Of a stretch of 64,000 nt of DNA, positions 23,548 through 32,347 are shown one piece after another (position 1 is the first letter of the stretch; every line of letters starts with the position of its first letter). This DNA comes from Ensifer adhaerens (lineage in GTDB: Bacteria > Pseudomonadota > Alphaproteobacteria > Rhizobiales > Rhizobiaceae), in the NCBI GenBank assembly GCA_900215285.1, contig OCMG01000004.1, positions 1-64,000 of the forward strand. The letters are read 5' to 3'. The position numbers and the translations under genes are program-made. The notes under the pieces are model-generated. The model was not told the DNA's origin and searched no databases. It worked only from the letters and a program-made list of their open reading frames with translations.

Positions 23548-23918
23548 GCATCGACGAAACCCGAGACCTCGAGTCGGAACTCATGGAAGCCCTGGGCGAA
23601 GAGCGCCTGATCCAGCTCGCCGAAAAGGTCGGCGGCTTCCGATTCTACGTTCCGCAGAATGCCGACTATTCCTTCGACAAATACAAGGTCGGACACGACA
23701 CCCTACAGGTACTTGCGCGTCTCTACGGCGGCGAATATATCATAGTGCCGTTGGCGAAGCGTCTCAGGGCGCAGAAGCTGTGGCTGGGTGGCGCTTCCTA
23801 TGCCGAGATCGCTCGCGAGCTCGTGATGACGGAGAACGGGGTTTTCAAGCTTCTGAAAAAGGCACCCAAGCCGCCACGCAAGCGCAAAGTCGATACCCGC
23901 CAGATGGACCTGTTCTAG
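23544..23918 (+). CDS. mor: Mor/C-family transcription activator
   Basis: This 124-aa protein belongs to the Mor family: LAEKVGGFRFYVPQNADYSF (dimerisation region), then a C-terminal HTH (LGGASYAEIARELVMTENGV, FKLLKKA) with a basic tail. In Mu, Mor activates the middle promoter and its paralogue C activates four late promoters. Only one such gene is seen here. It is the last gene of the early operon, 2 nt before the first of four identical palindromes, so it may do the job of C. Confidence 0.85.
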   Translation: MSIDETRDLESELMEALGEERLIQLAEKVGGFRFYVPQNADYSFDKYKVGHDTLQVLARLYGGEYIIVPLAKRLRAQKLWLGGASYAEIARELVMTENGVFKLLKKAPKPPRKRKVDTRQMDLF

Positions 23919-23920
23919 CT

Positions 23921-23942
23921 CATGCCTGCCAAGGCATACATG
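23921..23942 (+). promoter_or_regulatory. Late-promoter palindrome 1 (lysis/packaging unit)
   Basis: This 22-bp site has arms CATGCCTGCC and GGCATACATG around 2 nt. It starts 2 nt after the mor stop and ends 48 nt before the endolysin. A -10-like TACTTT stands about 24 nt downstream. It is the most degenerate of the four copies (one arm mismatch). Confidence 0.75.
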
Positions 23943-23990
23943 ACGCGCACGCCGTCGCATTGACTACTTTGCTCCGAAACGGAGCAAATC

Positions 23991-24821
23991 ATGTCCCAAC
24001 TCTCCCTCAAGATCACCCCGGCCGTGCTGATGCAGATCGGCGGCGTCAAGAACGCCGCCGCTATCCACAACACGACCGCGCTCTGCAGCGGGCTTGCTGC
24101 CCTCCTTGACCAGTGGGCCATCAATACGCCGCTGCGACTGGCGCATTTCACGTCACAGTGCGCCCATGAGAGCGACGGCTTCAACACCCTCACCGAATAT
24201 GCCTCCGGCGCTGCCTATGAAGGCCGCACGGATCTCGGCAACTTCATGTCGGGCGATGGGAAGCGGTTCAAGGGCCGTGGCTGCATTCAGGTCACCGGCC
24301 GCGCGAACTATCGGGCGTTCACTGTCTGGGTTCGCGAACATGGATATCCGGATGCGCCGGACTTCGAAAAGTCGCCGGAGATGCTCGTCGAGGCGCCCTG
24401 GGCCGCGATGTCCGCGATCTGGTATTGGACCTCCCATGATCTCAACACGCTTGCGGACGCCGACAACCTGGTTGCGGTGATGCGTTGTATCAACGGCGGT
24501 ACCAACGGCCTTTCCGATCGGGCGGCCAAGCTTGCCCGCGCCAAGTCCATCATCATCCCGCTCGCTGCCGATACGATCGCAGACCAGCAATGGGGCCTGC
24601 TGGTCCTGCATCGTGGCATGAAAGGCGACGAGATTGCCCACCTTCAGGGCGACCTCGCGCAGCTCGGTTTCCATCATGGCGCGATTGATGGTGACTTCGG
24701 CCCTGCAACGGAAGCCTCCGTCATTGCCTTCCAGAAGGCAAAGGGGCTCACCGTAGACGGGATCGCGGGCGGCAAGACACTAGCCGCAATCCTTTCCGCC
24801 AAGTCCGGAGGCAAGGCCTGA
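23991..24821 (+). CDS. Endolysin, GH19-like with peptidoglycan-binding domain
   Basis: This 276-aa lysin has an N-terminal glycoside hydrolase 19-type domain with catalytic-type Glu60 (QCAHESDGF) and Glu69 (LTEYASGAAYEGR), plus GRGCIQVTGRANYRAF. A C-terminal peptidoglycan-binding domain spans about residues 209-270 (GDEIAHLQGDLAQLGF, then IDGDFGPATEASVIAFQ). It cuts the cell-wall glycan for lysis. No signal peptide is seen, so it needs a holin. Confidence 0.9.
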   Translation: MSQLSLKITPAVLMQIGGVKNAAAIHNTTALCSGLAALLDQWAINTPLRLAHFTSQCAHESDGFNTLTEYASGAAYEGRTDLGNFMSGDGKRFKGRGCIQVTGRANYRAFTVWVREHGYPDAPDFEKSPEMLVEAPWAAMSAIWYWTSHDLNTLADADNLVAVMRCINGGTNGLSDRAAKLARAKSIIIPLAADTIADQQWGLLVLHRGMKGDEIAHLQGDLAQLGFHHGAIDGDFGPATEASVIAFQKAKGLTVDGIAGGKTLAAILSAKSGGKA

Positions 24822-25111
24822 TGGAAAAGCCGCGCTACTCCACATCCAAAGCCGCCCTCTGGCTTTCCTCCGCCTGCGCCTGGCTCGTGATCTTCGTCCT
24901 GGCCGCCGGCGCTGCCATCTTCAAATCCGAACAGGCGGTCGCCTTCGGCAACATTACCGTGCCGTCCATGGTCGGCTTGATCCTGGGCATCCTCGGAATT
25001 CATCGCATCGGCGGTTCGTTCGATATGCGCAACGCGCTGAAATACGCCCGTGACCAGCCGGCGAGCGGCTCCAGTAATAACGCCGCAACGGATGGGACCG
25101 CGTCGCCATGA
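24821..25111 (+). CDS. Probable holin or lysis membrane protein
   Basis: This 96-aa protein has two predicted membrane helices (ALWLSSACAWLVIFVLAAGA and VPSMVGLILGILGIHRIG) and a hydrophilic tail. It lies between the endolysin and the spanin genes, the usual holin position. No specific holin family is matched. Confidence 0.65.
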   Translation: MEKPRYSTSKAALWLSSACAWLVIFVLAAGAAIFKSEQAVAFGNITVPSMVGLILGILGIHRIGGSFDMRNALKYARDQPASGSSNNAATDGTASP

Positions 25112-25494
25112 CCAGCTTTTTCGCTGACCTTCCCGGAAAGGCCGCCGCAGCCGCTCTCATTTTCCTCCTTGCCGCCGGGCTCTGCGTGGCGGCAGGCGCG
25201 GTCGCCCTCCAAGCCAGCCAGAACTTCAAGGACGTGACGGCCGAAGCGGTCGCCTCCGCCAAGGCCGAGCGTGACGCCTATTGGAAAGGCGAGATCGCCA
25301 GGAGCAACGAGGAAGCCGCAAATCAGAAAGCCATCCAGGCCGAGAGCGCCATGCGTCTTGAGGCGCTCACCAGCTCGAAGATCCGCGATGCGGAAGCCCA
25401 ACAGAAAACTACGGAGAATGCAAATGCGGCCCTGCCGTCTGTTAGCGGTTGCGGCCTGCGCCGCGATCGTGTCCGCGTGCTCAACGCACAGTGA
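25108..25494 (+). CDS. Inner-membrane spanin (Rz-like)
   Basis: This 128-aa protein has one N-terminal membrane helix (AAAALIFLLAAGLCVAAGAV) and a long periplasmic helix (AKAERDAYWKGEIARSNEEA). It fits the i-spanin that fuses the membranes at lysis. The overlapping Rz1-like gene in another frame confirms the pair. Confidence 0.75.
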   Translation: MTSFFADLPGKAAAAALIFLLAAGLCVAAGAVALQASQNFKDVTAEAVASAKAERDAYWKGEIARSNEEAANQKAIQAESAMRLEALTSSKIRDAEAQQKTTENANAALPSVSGCGLRRDRVRVLNAQ

Positions 25495-25699
25495 GGCGCC
25501 CGTCGTCAGGACGGTCGCCATCCGGCCCGTCCTGCCGCCATCGTCGAAAATCCCTTGCGCGGATCCGGCCATGTTGCCGGATCGCGACTTGTCCGATCTG
25601 GAAACGGGCCAGCTTTGGTCTCGTGACCGATCGAACCTGCGCACCTGCGAGCAGCGCAGGGCGGCGGCCGTCCTGGCCGCCGAAGGAGCCGCAAAATGA
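25424..25699 (+). CDS. Outer-membrane spanin lipoprotein (Rz1-like)
   Basis: This 91-aa protein starts within the Rz gene in another frame. The signal MRPCRLLAVAACAAIVSAC ends in a lipobox (VSAC), and a proline-containing mature part follows. The ATG at 25424 has GGAG 7 nt upstream and is preferred to the ATG at 25418. Embedded Rz1 genes are the rule for two-component spanins. At 91 aa it is longer than most Rz1 proteins. Confidence 0.75.
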   Translation: MRPCRLLAVAACAAIVSACSTHSEAPVVRTVAIRPVLPPSSKIPCADPAMLPDRDLSDLETGQLWSRDRSNLRTCEQRRAAAVLAAEGAAK

Positions 25700-25917
25700 T
25701 GGAGCGTTGCGACGAGATCGAGCGCGCAGCGCACTATGTCGAGGCCGAGACCGCCCGCACGATCGCCGAGGCGCGCGCCGCACTTGGTGCGTCCGGAACG
25801 GCTGAGTGCATTGATTGCGGCCGCGAGATTGAACCGAAGCGCCGCGCCGTCCATCCGGCCGCGCGCCGCTGTGTCGAATGCCAGAGCCTGATCGAGGCGG
25901 AGAAGTATCACAGATGA
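25696..25917 (+). CDS. TraR/DksA-type zinc-finger protein
   Basis: This 73-aa protein has four cysteines (Cys38, 41, 59, 62: ECIDCG and RCVEC) in the C4 zinc finger of TraR/DksA proteins. TraR-like proteins bind the RNA polymerase secondary channel. It overlaps the spanin gene by 4 nt. Similar small genes occur in this spot in many Mu- and P2-like phages. Confidence 0.75.
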   Translation: MMERCDEIERAAHYVEAETARTIAEARAALGASGTAECIDCGREIEPKRRAVHPAARRCVECQSLIEAEKYHR

Positions 25918-26249
25918 TTTTCGATGTTACCGCGATCGGCGTTCTGATCTCTCTCCTGATGAACAGCGTCAACCTGGGCATTGTCGTCAAGAACATGCTT
26001 TCCGCCGGGGAGAAAAAGCTCGAAGAGCGCCTGGTGAAAGCGGAGACCAAGATGGTCGAATACGACCGGCGCATCCAATCGCTTGAGGGAGAGCTGAAGC
26101 ACCTTCCAGACAGAGACGCCGCCCATCGGCTGGAACTGGCGATCGAGAAGATGAACGGGCGACTCGATACGATGGCCGAGGCGCTGAAGCCGGTGGCGAG
26201 CACCAATCAACGTTTGCAGGAATTCCTATTGGAGCAGGGTCAGAAATGA
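25914..26249 (+). CDS. DUF2730 family protein (Mu gp25-like)
   Basis: This 111-aa protein has one N-terminal membrane helix (IGVLISLLMNSVNLGIVVKN) and a long coiled coil. It matches the DUF2730 family found before the packaging genes of Mu-like phages. The role is unknown. Confidence 0.75.
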   Translation: MIFDVTAIGVLISLLMNSVNLGIVVKNMLSAGEKKLEERLVKAETKMVEYDRRIQSLEGELKHLPDRDAAHRLELAIEKMNGRLDTMAEALKPVASTNQRLQEFLLEQGQK

Positions 26250-26572
26250 ACAAACTCGGCATAGATTTCGCGGAGAAGTTCCGCCAGGACGCCCGCCTCA
26301 TCATTCTGAAGGCGCTCGCCGAGCAGAGCAACGATACGCTGGCCAGCAACGTCCTTCAGGACACAGTGCTCCCGATTTTCGGGATCAAGCAGGACCGGCC
26401 TTGGGTCCATCTGCAGCTTGACTATCTTGCCAATCTCGGCGCGGTGAGCTTGGTCACCGCCGGCACCGTCAAGATCGCGACTCTGACCAAGCTGGGCGCG
26501 CGTCATCTCGACAGAGGGACGGGCGTAGCACTTCCCGGCGTCACACGTCCGTCCATGGCCGGAGAAGAATAA
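26246..26572 (+). CDS. Mu gp26-like phage protein
   Basis: This 108-aa protein (DARLIILKALAEQSNDTLAS, then HLQLDYLANLGAVSL) resembles the gp26/VpaChn25_0724 family, with a winged-helix look. It lies directly upstream of the terminase genes as in Mu and may take part in packaging control. Confidence 0.75.
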   Translation: MNKLGIDFAEKFRQDARLIILKALAEQSNDTLASNVLQDTVLPIFGIKQDRPWVHLQLDYLANLGAVSLVTAGTVKIATLTKLGARHLDRGTGVALPGVTRPSMAGEE

Positions 26573-27207
26573 TGGCCAAGGGACGCGGTCGCCTGACTGC
26601 CATCGATCTGCTGCCGGAAGAATGTGAAGAGGTCATCACCTGGGCATCGGGCGAACTGGCGGCACGCGAGCGGACGCAGGTGGACATCTACGGCGAGTTC
26701 AAGCGCAAGCTGATCGCTGTCCAGGGCGAGACCGGCGCGAGCTTCGACATCCCGTCCTTCTCCGCCTTCAACCGCTATTCGCTGCGACTCTCGGTTCTGT
26801 CGCGCCGGCTCGAACAGACGCGAGAGATCGCCGCCACCTTGTCCGAACGCTTTGATGCGACCGGCTCCGACGATCTGACGCTCATCGCCGCCGAGGCCAT
26901 CAAGACCCTGATCCTGGAGACATTGCAGATGTCGGGTGAAGGCAAGCTCTCGCCGAAGGGCGCGATGGAACTTGCCAACGCGCTGCGCGCTGCCTCGGCC
27001 GCCCAGGTCACGAGCTCGAATCGCCGGCTGAAGCTGGAAGCGGAGGAAAAGGCCCGCCGCGTCGAGGCCGACATGAAGGCGAAGGCAGAGGCGGCCCTGG
27101 ACCATCTGGCCTCCGAGCCAGGCATTTCGCGCGAAGCCATTGCCCGCGCCCGTCGCGAGTTCCTGGGCGTCCGGCCGAAGAAGAAGGCCGAGCCGAGCGA
27201 TGGTTGA
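26572..27207 (+). CDS. Terminase small subunit, DUF3486 (Mu gp27)
   Basis: This 211-aa protein has the DUF3486 pattern: RGRLTAIDLLPEECEEVITW, then RTQVDIYGEFKRKL and FSAFNRYSLRL. These proteins recognise packaging sites for headful packaging with the large subunit. It overlaps the terminase large gene by 8 nt. Confidence 0.88.
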   Translation: MAKGRGRLTAIDLLPEECEEVITWASGELAARERTQVDIYGEFKRKLIAVQGETGASFDIPSFSAFNRYSLRLSVLSRRLEQTREIAATLSERFDATGSDDLTLIAAEAIKTLILETLQMSGEGKLSPKGAMELANALRAASAAQVTSSNRRLKLEAEEKARRVEADMKAKAEAALDHLASEPGISREAIARARREFLGVRPKKKAEPSDG

Positions 27208-28867
27208 TTTCACGAAAACCGAGTGGACGGACCCGCCCGTCCTCGGACGCGATCCGGAGGACCTGCCGGAGGAATTGCCGCGTGGTGGCGAAATTCCGGA
27301 AGATCTCGATCCTCTGGCCGAAGGCGTTCTCATGGAACACCAGGCCGAATGGATCGCCGACGAAAGCGACCTGAAGGTTTGTGCCAAAGGTCGCCGAACA
27401 GGCATCACGTTCGCCGAGGCGCTGGACTGCACGCTCATAGCAGCCGCGAAGCGTTCCGCCGGCGGCCAGAACGTCTTCTATATTCCAGACACCAAGCCGA
27501 AGGGTCGAGAGTTCATCGGCTATGCCGCGCATTTCGCCAAGATCGTTTCGAAGGAATTGCTGAAGATCGAGGACGGCATCTTTTTCGATCAGCGGGCCGA
27601 CGGCACAACAAAAGCGATCTCCAGCTACATCATCCGGTTTGCATCCGGCTTTCGCATCGAAGCCCTTTCCTCCCGGCCGGAAAACATCCGCGGTCTCCAG
27701 GGCACGGTTGTCATCGACGAGGCCGCGTTCCACAGTGACGTGCGCGAGGTGATCGACGCTGTCGGTGCGCTTCTCATCTGGGGCGGCAAGATCCGCATCA
27801 TCTCGTCGCATAATGGCCTTTCGAGCCCCTTCAACGAACTGATCAAGGAAGCCGAGGCCAAGAAAAACGGCTTCAAGGTCCATACCTATTCCTTCGGCGA
27901 TGCTGTCCGTAACGGGCTCTATAAGCGCGTCTGCCTGATCAAGGGCGAGGAATGGACGGCTGAAGCCGAAGCGGCCTGGGAAGCAAAGATACGCTCGGCC
28001 TACGGCACGCGCACAGCCAAGATGCGCCAGGAGCTCGATGCGATTCCGGCCGAGACCGAAGGTGCTGCCCTCACCCGCGTGCTGATCGAGAGCTGCATGA
28101 GTCGGGATCTTCCGCCGGTCATTCGTTGGGACCGACCGGACGAATTCAAAAGCCTGTCGGATTTCGAGCGCGAAGCCCAGGCTGAAGAATTCTGTGAAGG
28201 CATGTTGAGGCCTCTTTTAGAGCGCCTCGACAAGCGACGGGAGCATTGCTTCGGCGAGGACTTCGCCCGCTCCGGTGACAAGACCGCGATCATCGTCTTC
28301 GAGATCGGCCAGGATCTCATCCGCCGCGCCCGACTGACAGTCGAGCTGAAGAACATTCCCTTCGATCAGCAGCGTGACATTCTCTTTTACATCGGGGATC
28401 GGCTGCCTCGCATGACGGGCGGCGCTCTCGATGCGCGTGGCAACGGACAATACCTTGCCGAAAAGGCGCGCCAGCGCTGGGGTGGTGGCATCCACGAAGT
28501 GATGCTGTCGGCGAAATGGTATGCGCTCAACATGCCTGCCTATATCGAGGCCTTCACCGACAAGAGCCTGCTTCTTCCGTTCGACGCGGATGTTCTCGCC
28601 GATCATCAGGCTCTCGCCTACGTCAATGGCATCATCAAGGTGCCGGACGAATACTCGTCGAAGGGTGCGGACGGTTACGACCGCCACGGCGACACGGCGC
28701 CGGCGGGTGCACTGGCATGGTTTGCCAGCATGCAGGACGTCTTTGACTACGCCTATGAGGCCGTCACTCGCGACCCGATGAAAGGTCACAATGGCGGGCC
28801 GCCGCTCGAACACGCTGAGGATCGGCCCGGCCAGTCAATCAACATTTTCCTGAGAGGATCAATCTGA
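27200..28867 (+). CDS. Terminase large subunit (Mu gp28)
   Basis: This 555-aa protein has a Walker A-like KGRRTGIT (63-70), Walker B VVIDEAA (170-176) and a nuclease-domain motif GEDFARSGDKTA with Asp354. It pumps DNA into the procapsid and cuts it. The ATG at 27200 is chosen over a longer frame that lies inside the small-subunit gene. Confidence 0.92.
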   Translation: MVDFTKTEWTDPPVLGRDPEDLPEELPRGGEIPEDLDPLAEGVLMEHQAEWIADESDLKVCAKGRRTGITFAEALDCTLIAAAKRSAGGQNVFYIPDTKPKGREFIGYAAHFAKIVSKELLKIEDGIFFDQRADGTTKAISSYIIRFASGFRIEALSSRPENIRGLQGTVVIDEAAFHSDVREVIDAVGALLIWGGKIRIISSHNGLSSPFNELIKEAEAKKNGFKVHTYSFGDAVRNGLYKRVCLIKGEEWTAEAEAAWEAKIRSAYGTRTAKMRQELDAIPAETEGAALTRVLIESCMSRDLPPVIRWDRPDEFKSLSDFEREAQAEEFCEGMLRPLLERLDKRREHCFGEDFARSGDKTAIIVFEIGQDLIRRARLTVELKNIPFDQQRDILFYIGDRLPRMTGGALDARGNGQYLAEKARQRWGGGIHEVMLSAKWYALNMPAYIEAFTDKSLLLPFDADVLADHQALAYVNGIIKVPDEYSSKGADGYDRHGDTAPAGALAWFASMQDVFDYAYEAVTRDPMKGHNGGPPLEHAEDRPGQSINIFLRGSI

Positions 28868-30468
28868 TGGCGTCAATCAAGGATTGGCTCGGCCGAGCCA
28901 TCAACATGCTGTCTCTCACAACGCCGATCGCCACGGCGGACGCAGGGGCACAGCGTCCGTGGATCTCCGGAAACCCCGCCGACGGCCTGACGCCGCAGCG
29001 CCTCGCAAGGATTCTGCGCTCGGCAGATCTTGGCGATCCGCTCGCCTATTTCGAGCTGGCCGAAGACATCGAGGAACGCGACGCGCATTACCTGTCGGTT
29101 CTGGCCACGCGCCGGCGCTCGGTGGCGCAGCTGCCGATCACGGTCAAGGCCGGCTCGGACGATGCCGCGCACAAGAAGCATGCCGAGTTCGTTCAGTCCT
29201 GGATCGACGACGGCATTCTTCGGGCATCGCTGTTCGACATGCTCGATGCGATCGGCAAGGGCCTGTCCGTGATGGAGGTCGATTGGGCCTATCAGACAGG
29301 CGGGATGTTGCCGCAGGAACTGATTTACCGGACCCCGCGCTGGTTTACCTTCGACCGCAATGATGGCGAAACGGTTCTTCTTCGCGAAGGCGTCGGCGGC
29401 GTCCCGCTTCCTCCCCACAAGTTCGTCGTCCACCGCCACAAGTCGAAGTCGGGTCTGACGATCAGATCGGGCATCGCGCGGGTCGCGCTGTGGGCCTGGA
29501 TGTTCAAATCCTTCACACAGAAGGACTGGGCAATCTTCTGCCAGAATTTCGGTCAGCCGATCCGCATCGGCCGCTATGGCCGTGGCGCGAGCGAAGAGGA
29601 AAAGGAAGTGCTTCGTCGCGCCGTCTTCGGCATTGCAGGCGATTGCGCTGCAATCTTGCCGGAACGCATGGGCATCGAGCTTGTCGAAGTTGCCTCGAAG
29701 GGAGCATCGACCGATCTGTTCGAACGACGCGCCGACTGGTACGACCGCCAGACATCCAAGATCGTGCTCGGCCAGACAACGACCACTGATGCGGTCTCGG
29801 GCGGGCATGCGGTCAGCCGCGAGCATCGTCTCGTCCAGGAGGACATCGAGCGCGACGACGCCGGCGTCTTGACGACGACGATCAACAAGCAGCTCATCCG
29901 CAACATCGTCGCCTTTAACTTCGGGCCGCAGGAACGTTACCCACATGTCCAGATCGGCCGGCCGGATGAAGTGCCGCTAATCGATTTTGCCAAGGCGTTC
30001 TCGCTGCTGGCCGCCCAGGGACTGACAGCGGAAGAGAGTTTCATCCGTGATCGAATGGGCATTCCGACGCCTGGTGCGAACGCGGTGTTGATCGGAGGTC
30101 GCAAGACTGGAGGCAGCGCGGCTGCCGATCCGGCGCCAAGCGACAACACCGCCGACACCACCGGGCAGACCGCGCTGCAGATGACCTTCGACAATCTGTT
30201 CAAGTCGGCTCATTCGGTTCAGAAGAAGGACACGGCCGAGATCCTCGCCGACAGGCTGGAACAGGATGCGGCCTCAGCGCTCGACGGCATGATCGACGAG
30301 GTGCGGCTTGCCCTGATGCATGCGACGGATCTTCGGGATGCTGCAGAGCGCCTGGCACGTCTCCAGCTCGCCCCCGATGCGCTGGCCGAAGCGATGGCAA
30401 GAGGCATGGCGCTTGCGCACCTGGCAGGACAAGCCGCGCTCATCGACGACATCAAGAGAGCAAGATGA
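28867..30468 (+). CDS. Portal protein, DUF935 (Mu gp29)
   Basis: This 533-aa protein has the DUF935 signature (DPLAYFELAEDIEERDAHYL, EVDWAYQTGGMLPQELIYR, FGQPIRIGRYGRGASEEEKE). The portal dodecamer forms the DNA channel of the head. Its ATG overlaps the preceding terminase stop as ATGATG/TGATG, and it is coupled to the F gene by a 4-nt overlap. Confidence 0.93.
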   Translation: MASIKDWLGRAINMLSLTTPIATADAGAQRPWISGNPADGLTPQRLARILRSADLGDPLAYFELAEDIEERDAHYLSVLATRRRSVAQLPITVKAGSDDAAHKKHAEFVQSWIDDGILRASLFDMLDAIGKGLSVMEVDWAYQTGGMLPQELIYRTPRWFTFDRNDGETVLLREGVGGVPLPPHKFVVHRHKSKSGLTIRSGIARVALWAWMFKSFTQKDWAIFCQNFGQPIRIGRYGRGASEEEKEVLRRAVFGIAGDCAAILPERMGIELVEVASKGASTDLFERRADWYDRQTSKIVLGQTTTTDAVSGGHAVSREHRLVQEDIERDDAGVLTTTINKQLIRNIVAFNFGPQERYPHVQIGRPDEVPLIDFAKAFSLLAAQGLTAEESFIRDRMGIPTPGANAVLIGGRKTGGSAAADPAPSDNTADTTGQTALQMTFDNLFKSAHSVQKKDTAEILADRLEQDAASALDGMIDEVRLALMHATDLRDAAERLARLQLAPDALAEAMARGMALAHLAGQAALIDDIKRAR

Positions 30469-31676
30469 ACAGAGGCCCGCTGGCGCGTTTTTTTGGTCTC
30501 GACGTGCGGACGCGCGCGCCAACCCGAGAAAACGCGCCCAGCGCCTTCAAATCATCTTCAATTTCGATGCAAAGCTTCATCGCTCGGATGACTTCGACTG
30601 CTTCGGCGCTGGATCTGCCATTCGATGAGGCGATCCGCTTTTTCCGGGACAAGGCTTCGGTCCCTACGAAAAGCTGGCGTGACGTCTGGAACGCGGCTCA
30701 TGCCAAGATGTTCATGGTCGCCGGGGCCAACTCAGAGGCGCTGGTGAATGACTTCAAGGAAGCGATCGCCAAAGCACTTGAGCAAGGTACCACGCTCGAC
30801 GAGTTCCGGAAAGACTTCGATCAGATCGTCAAGAAGCACGGCTGGTCCTATAAGGGCGAGCGCGGCTGGCGCAGCCGGACGATCTTCGAGACCAACCTCA
30901 GTACGGCTTACGCGGCCGGCCGGTATGCGAAGCTCACCGCACCGGACACTTTGGCGGTCTTTCCCTATTGGCAATACAATCACTCCGGCGCCGTGCATCC
31001 ACGCGTCCAGCACAAGGCCTGGGACGGTGACGTCTATCCGGCCGGCGATGCCTTCTGGACGGTCGCCTATCCCCCGAACGGCTTTGGCTGCGGCTGTTTC
31101 GTGACGCCAGTTTCGCGAAGCGGTCTCAAGCGCCTCGGCAAGTCAGCGCCGGATACGTCGCCAAATCTAGATCAGCTCGGCACTGACCAGCCGCTCGGCG
31201 TCGATCCATCCTTCGCCTATAACCCGGGCCAAGCCTGGATGGCGCAGACAGCGCCTGGCCCCAAGGCTGTTTCTGCCAAGGAGGCGAATGTCGCAGCGTT
31301 TGTCCGGTCGTCACTGAAGGGCAAGTGGCCGGATGGAGCCTGGACGACGGTTGCCACTGCCAGAAAACAGGTTGCCGCCGATCTCGATGTTGCAGCGGGA
31401 ACGGAGGTGCGCCTGTCGGCCGACACAATCCGGAGCCACGTCAAGCACACCATCGCCACGCCGGATGCCTATGGCGTCCTGCCGAAATGGCTGGCTGAGC
31501 ATGGGAAGCTTGTCTTCGATCGGCAGAACCGTCCGTCTTTTGTCGGCGAATACGACGGCAAGCTTTACCGTGCGGCCGTGAAGGTCGTGACCCGTGCCGA
31601 CAGCAAGCAGATTTACCTCGTGTCGTTGCGTCGAACCGACAAGCGGCAATTGCTCAGAGATTTTGGATTGAAGTGA
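30465..31676 (+). CDS. F: Minor head protein F with possible C-terminal nuclease domain
   Basis: The N-terminal 260 residues of this 403-aa protein are the SPP1 gp7/Mu F head-morphogenesis domain (WRSRTIFETNLSTAYAAGRY, then PYWQYNHSG and the cysteine-containing PPNGFGCGCFVTPVS). The last 95 residues (VRLSADTIRSHVKHTI, GKLVFDRQNRPSFVGE, LYRAAVKVV, IYLVSLRRTDKRQL) resemble the barnase/EndoU/colicin-type nuclease domains described at the end of phage head proteins. Such a domain could be delivered with the DNA. That part is a motif-level judgement. Confidence 0.88.
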   Translation: MNRGPLARFFGLDVRTRAPTRENAPSAFKSSSISMQSFIARMTSTASALDLPFDEAIRFFRDKASVPTKSWRDVWNAAHAKMFMVAGANSEALVNDFKEAIAKALEQGTTLDEFRKDFDQIVKKHGWSYKGERGWRSRTIFETNLSTAYAAGRYAKLTAPDTLAVFPYWQYNHSGAVHPRVQHKAWDGDVYPAGDAFWTVAYPPNGFGCGCFVTPVSRSGLKRLGKSAPDTSPNLDQLGTDQPLGVDPSFAYNPGQAWMAQTAPGPKAVSAKEANVAAFVRSSLKGKWPDGAWTTVATARKQVAADLDVAAGTEVRLSADTIRSHVKHTIATPDAYGVLPKWLAEHGKLVFDRQNRPSFVGEYDGKLYRAAVKVVTRADSKQIYLVSLRRTDKRQLLRDFGLK

Positions 31677-31745
31677 CGCGCCGGGGGGCCGGAAATCGCC
31701 TGGTCCCAATCACCCTGAAGGATGTGCTTCCTGCTCGGCGCGTCA
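31674..31745 (+). ncRNA. Candidate structured RNA between F and G
   Basis: TGACGCGCCG (31674-31683, including the F stop codon) is perfectly complementary to CGGCGCGTCA (31736-31745). Within the 52-nt interior GGGGCC can pair with GGTCCC, and GAAG with CTTC, giving a three-way-junction shape of 72 nt. It fills the only large gap in this operon; the remaining 38 nt lead to the GTG start of G. No T-run follows, so it is not a standard terminator. Confidence 0.45.
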
Positions 31746-31783
31746 CGACAACAATATAGGCCAGCAAGGCCGGAAAGGCAAAT

Positions 31784-32287
31784 GTGAGCGGCGTTTCGAT
31801 CTCGGTGACAGTCGTTGACGCTCAGGTTCGCAGAGGCTTCGATCAGCTGGCGGTCCACATGGGTAACACGCAGCCCGTCATGGCCGCAATCGGCACGGCG
31901 GTGGTGTCATCTACCCATATGCGCTTCGTCACGCAGACTGATCCAGATGGAATGGCCTGGCGCGCGCTGAACACCGAGTACGCAAAGGACAAACGCAATA
32001 CCCGCATCCTGACCGAAAGCGGCAGGCTTCGGGACAGCATCTCAGACCGAGCTGGCCGAGACGAGGTTACGATCGGGACCAATTTGATTTACGCGGCCAT
32101 CCACCAGTTGGGCGGCACAATAGTGCCAGTCAGAGCAACGCACTTGGTATTCCGGATCGGCGGTCATCTCGTCCAGGTCCTCAGTGTCACCTTGCCCGCG
32201 CGGCCATTCCTCGGTATATCCGAGCAGGACGAAGCCGAGATCGCGGAAATCGTGTTTGCCTTCGTCGATCGCTACATTCCCCGCTGA
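31784..32287 (+). CDS. Virion morphogenesis protein G (Mu gpG-like)
   Basis: This 167-aa protein matches the phage virion morphogenesis/tail completion family: MRFVTQTDPDGMAWRALNTE, YAKDKRNTRILTESGRLRDS, YAAIHQLGGTIVP, ARPFLGISEQDEAEI. It acts in head-tail joining. The GTG at 31784 is the only start that fits; the overlapping ATG at 31782 is closed at once by TGA. Confidence 0.88.
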   Translation: MSGVSISVTVVDAQVRRGFDQLAVHMGNTQPVMAAIGTAVVSSTHMRFVTQTDPDGMAWRALNTEYAKDKRNTRILTESGRLRDSISDRAGRDEVTIGTNLIYAAIHQLGGTIVPVRATHLVFRIGGHLVQVLSVTLPARPFLGISEQDEAEIAEIVFAFVDRYIPR

Positions 32288-32292
32288 AGCGA

Positions 32293-32314
32293 CATGCCTG
32301 CCGTGGCAGACATG
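32293..32314 (+). promoter_or_regulatory. Late-promoter palindrome 2 (head/tail-tube unit)
   Basis: This 22-bp site has arms CATGCCTGCC and GGCAGACATG around GT. It begins 5 nt after the G stop and ends 33 nt before the protease gene. A -10-like CAGTTT follows at the same spacing as in the other copies. Confidence 0.8.
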
Positions 32315-32347
32315 ATATGAGATCGGGCCGCATGGCAGTTTGCCGCC

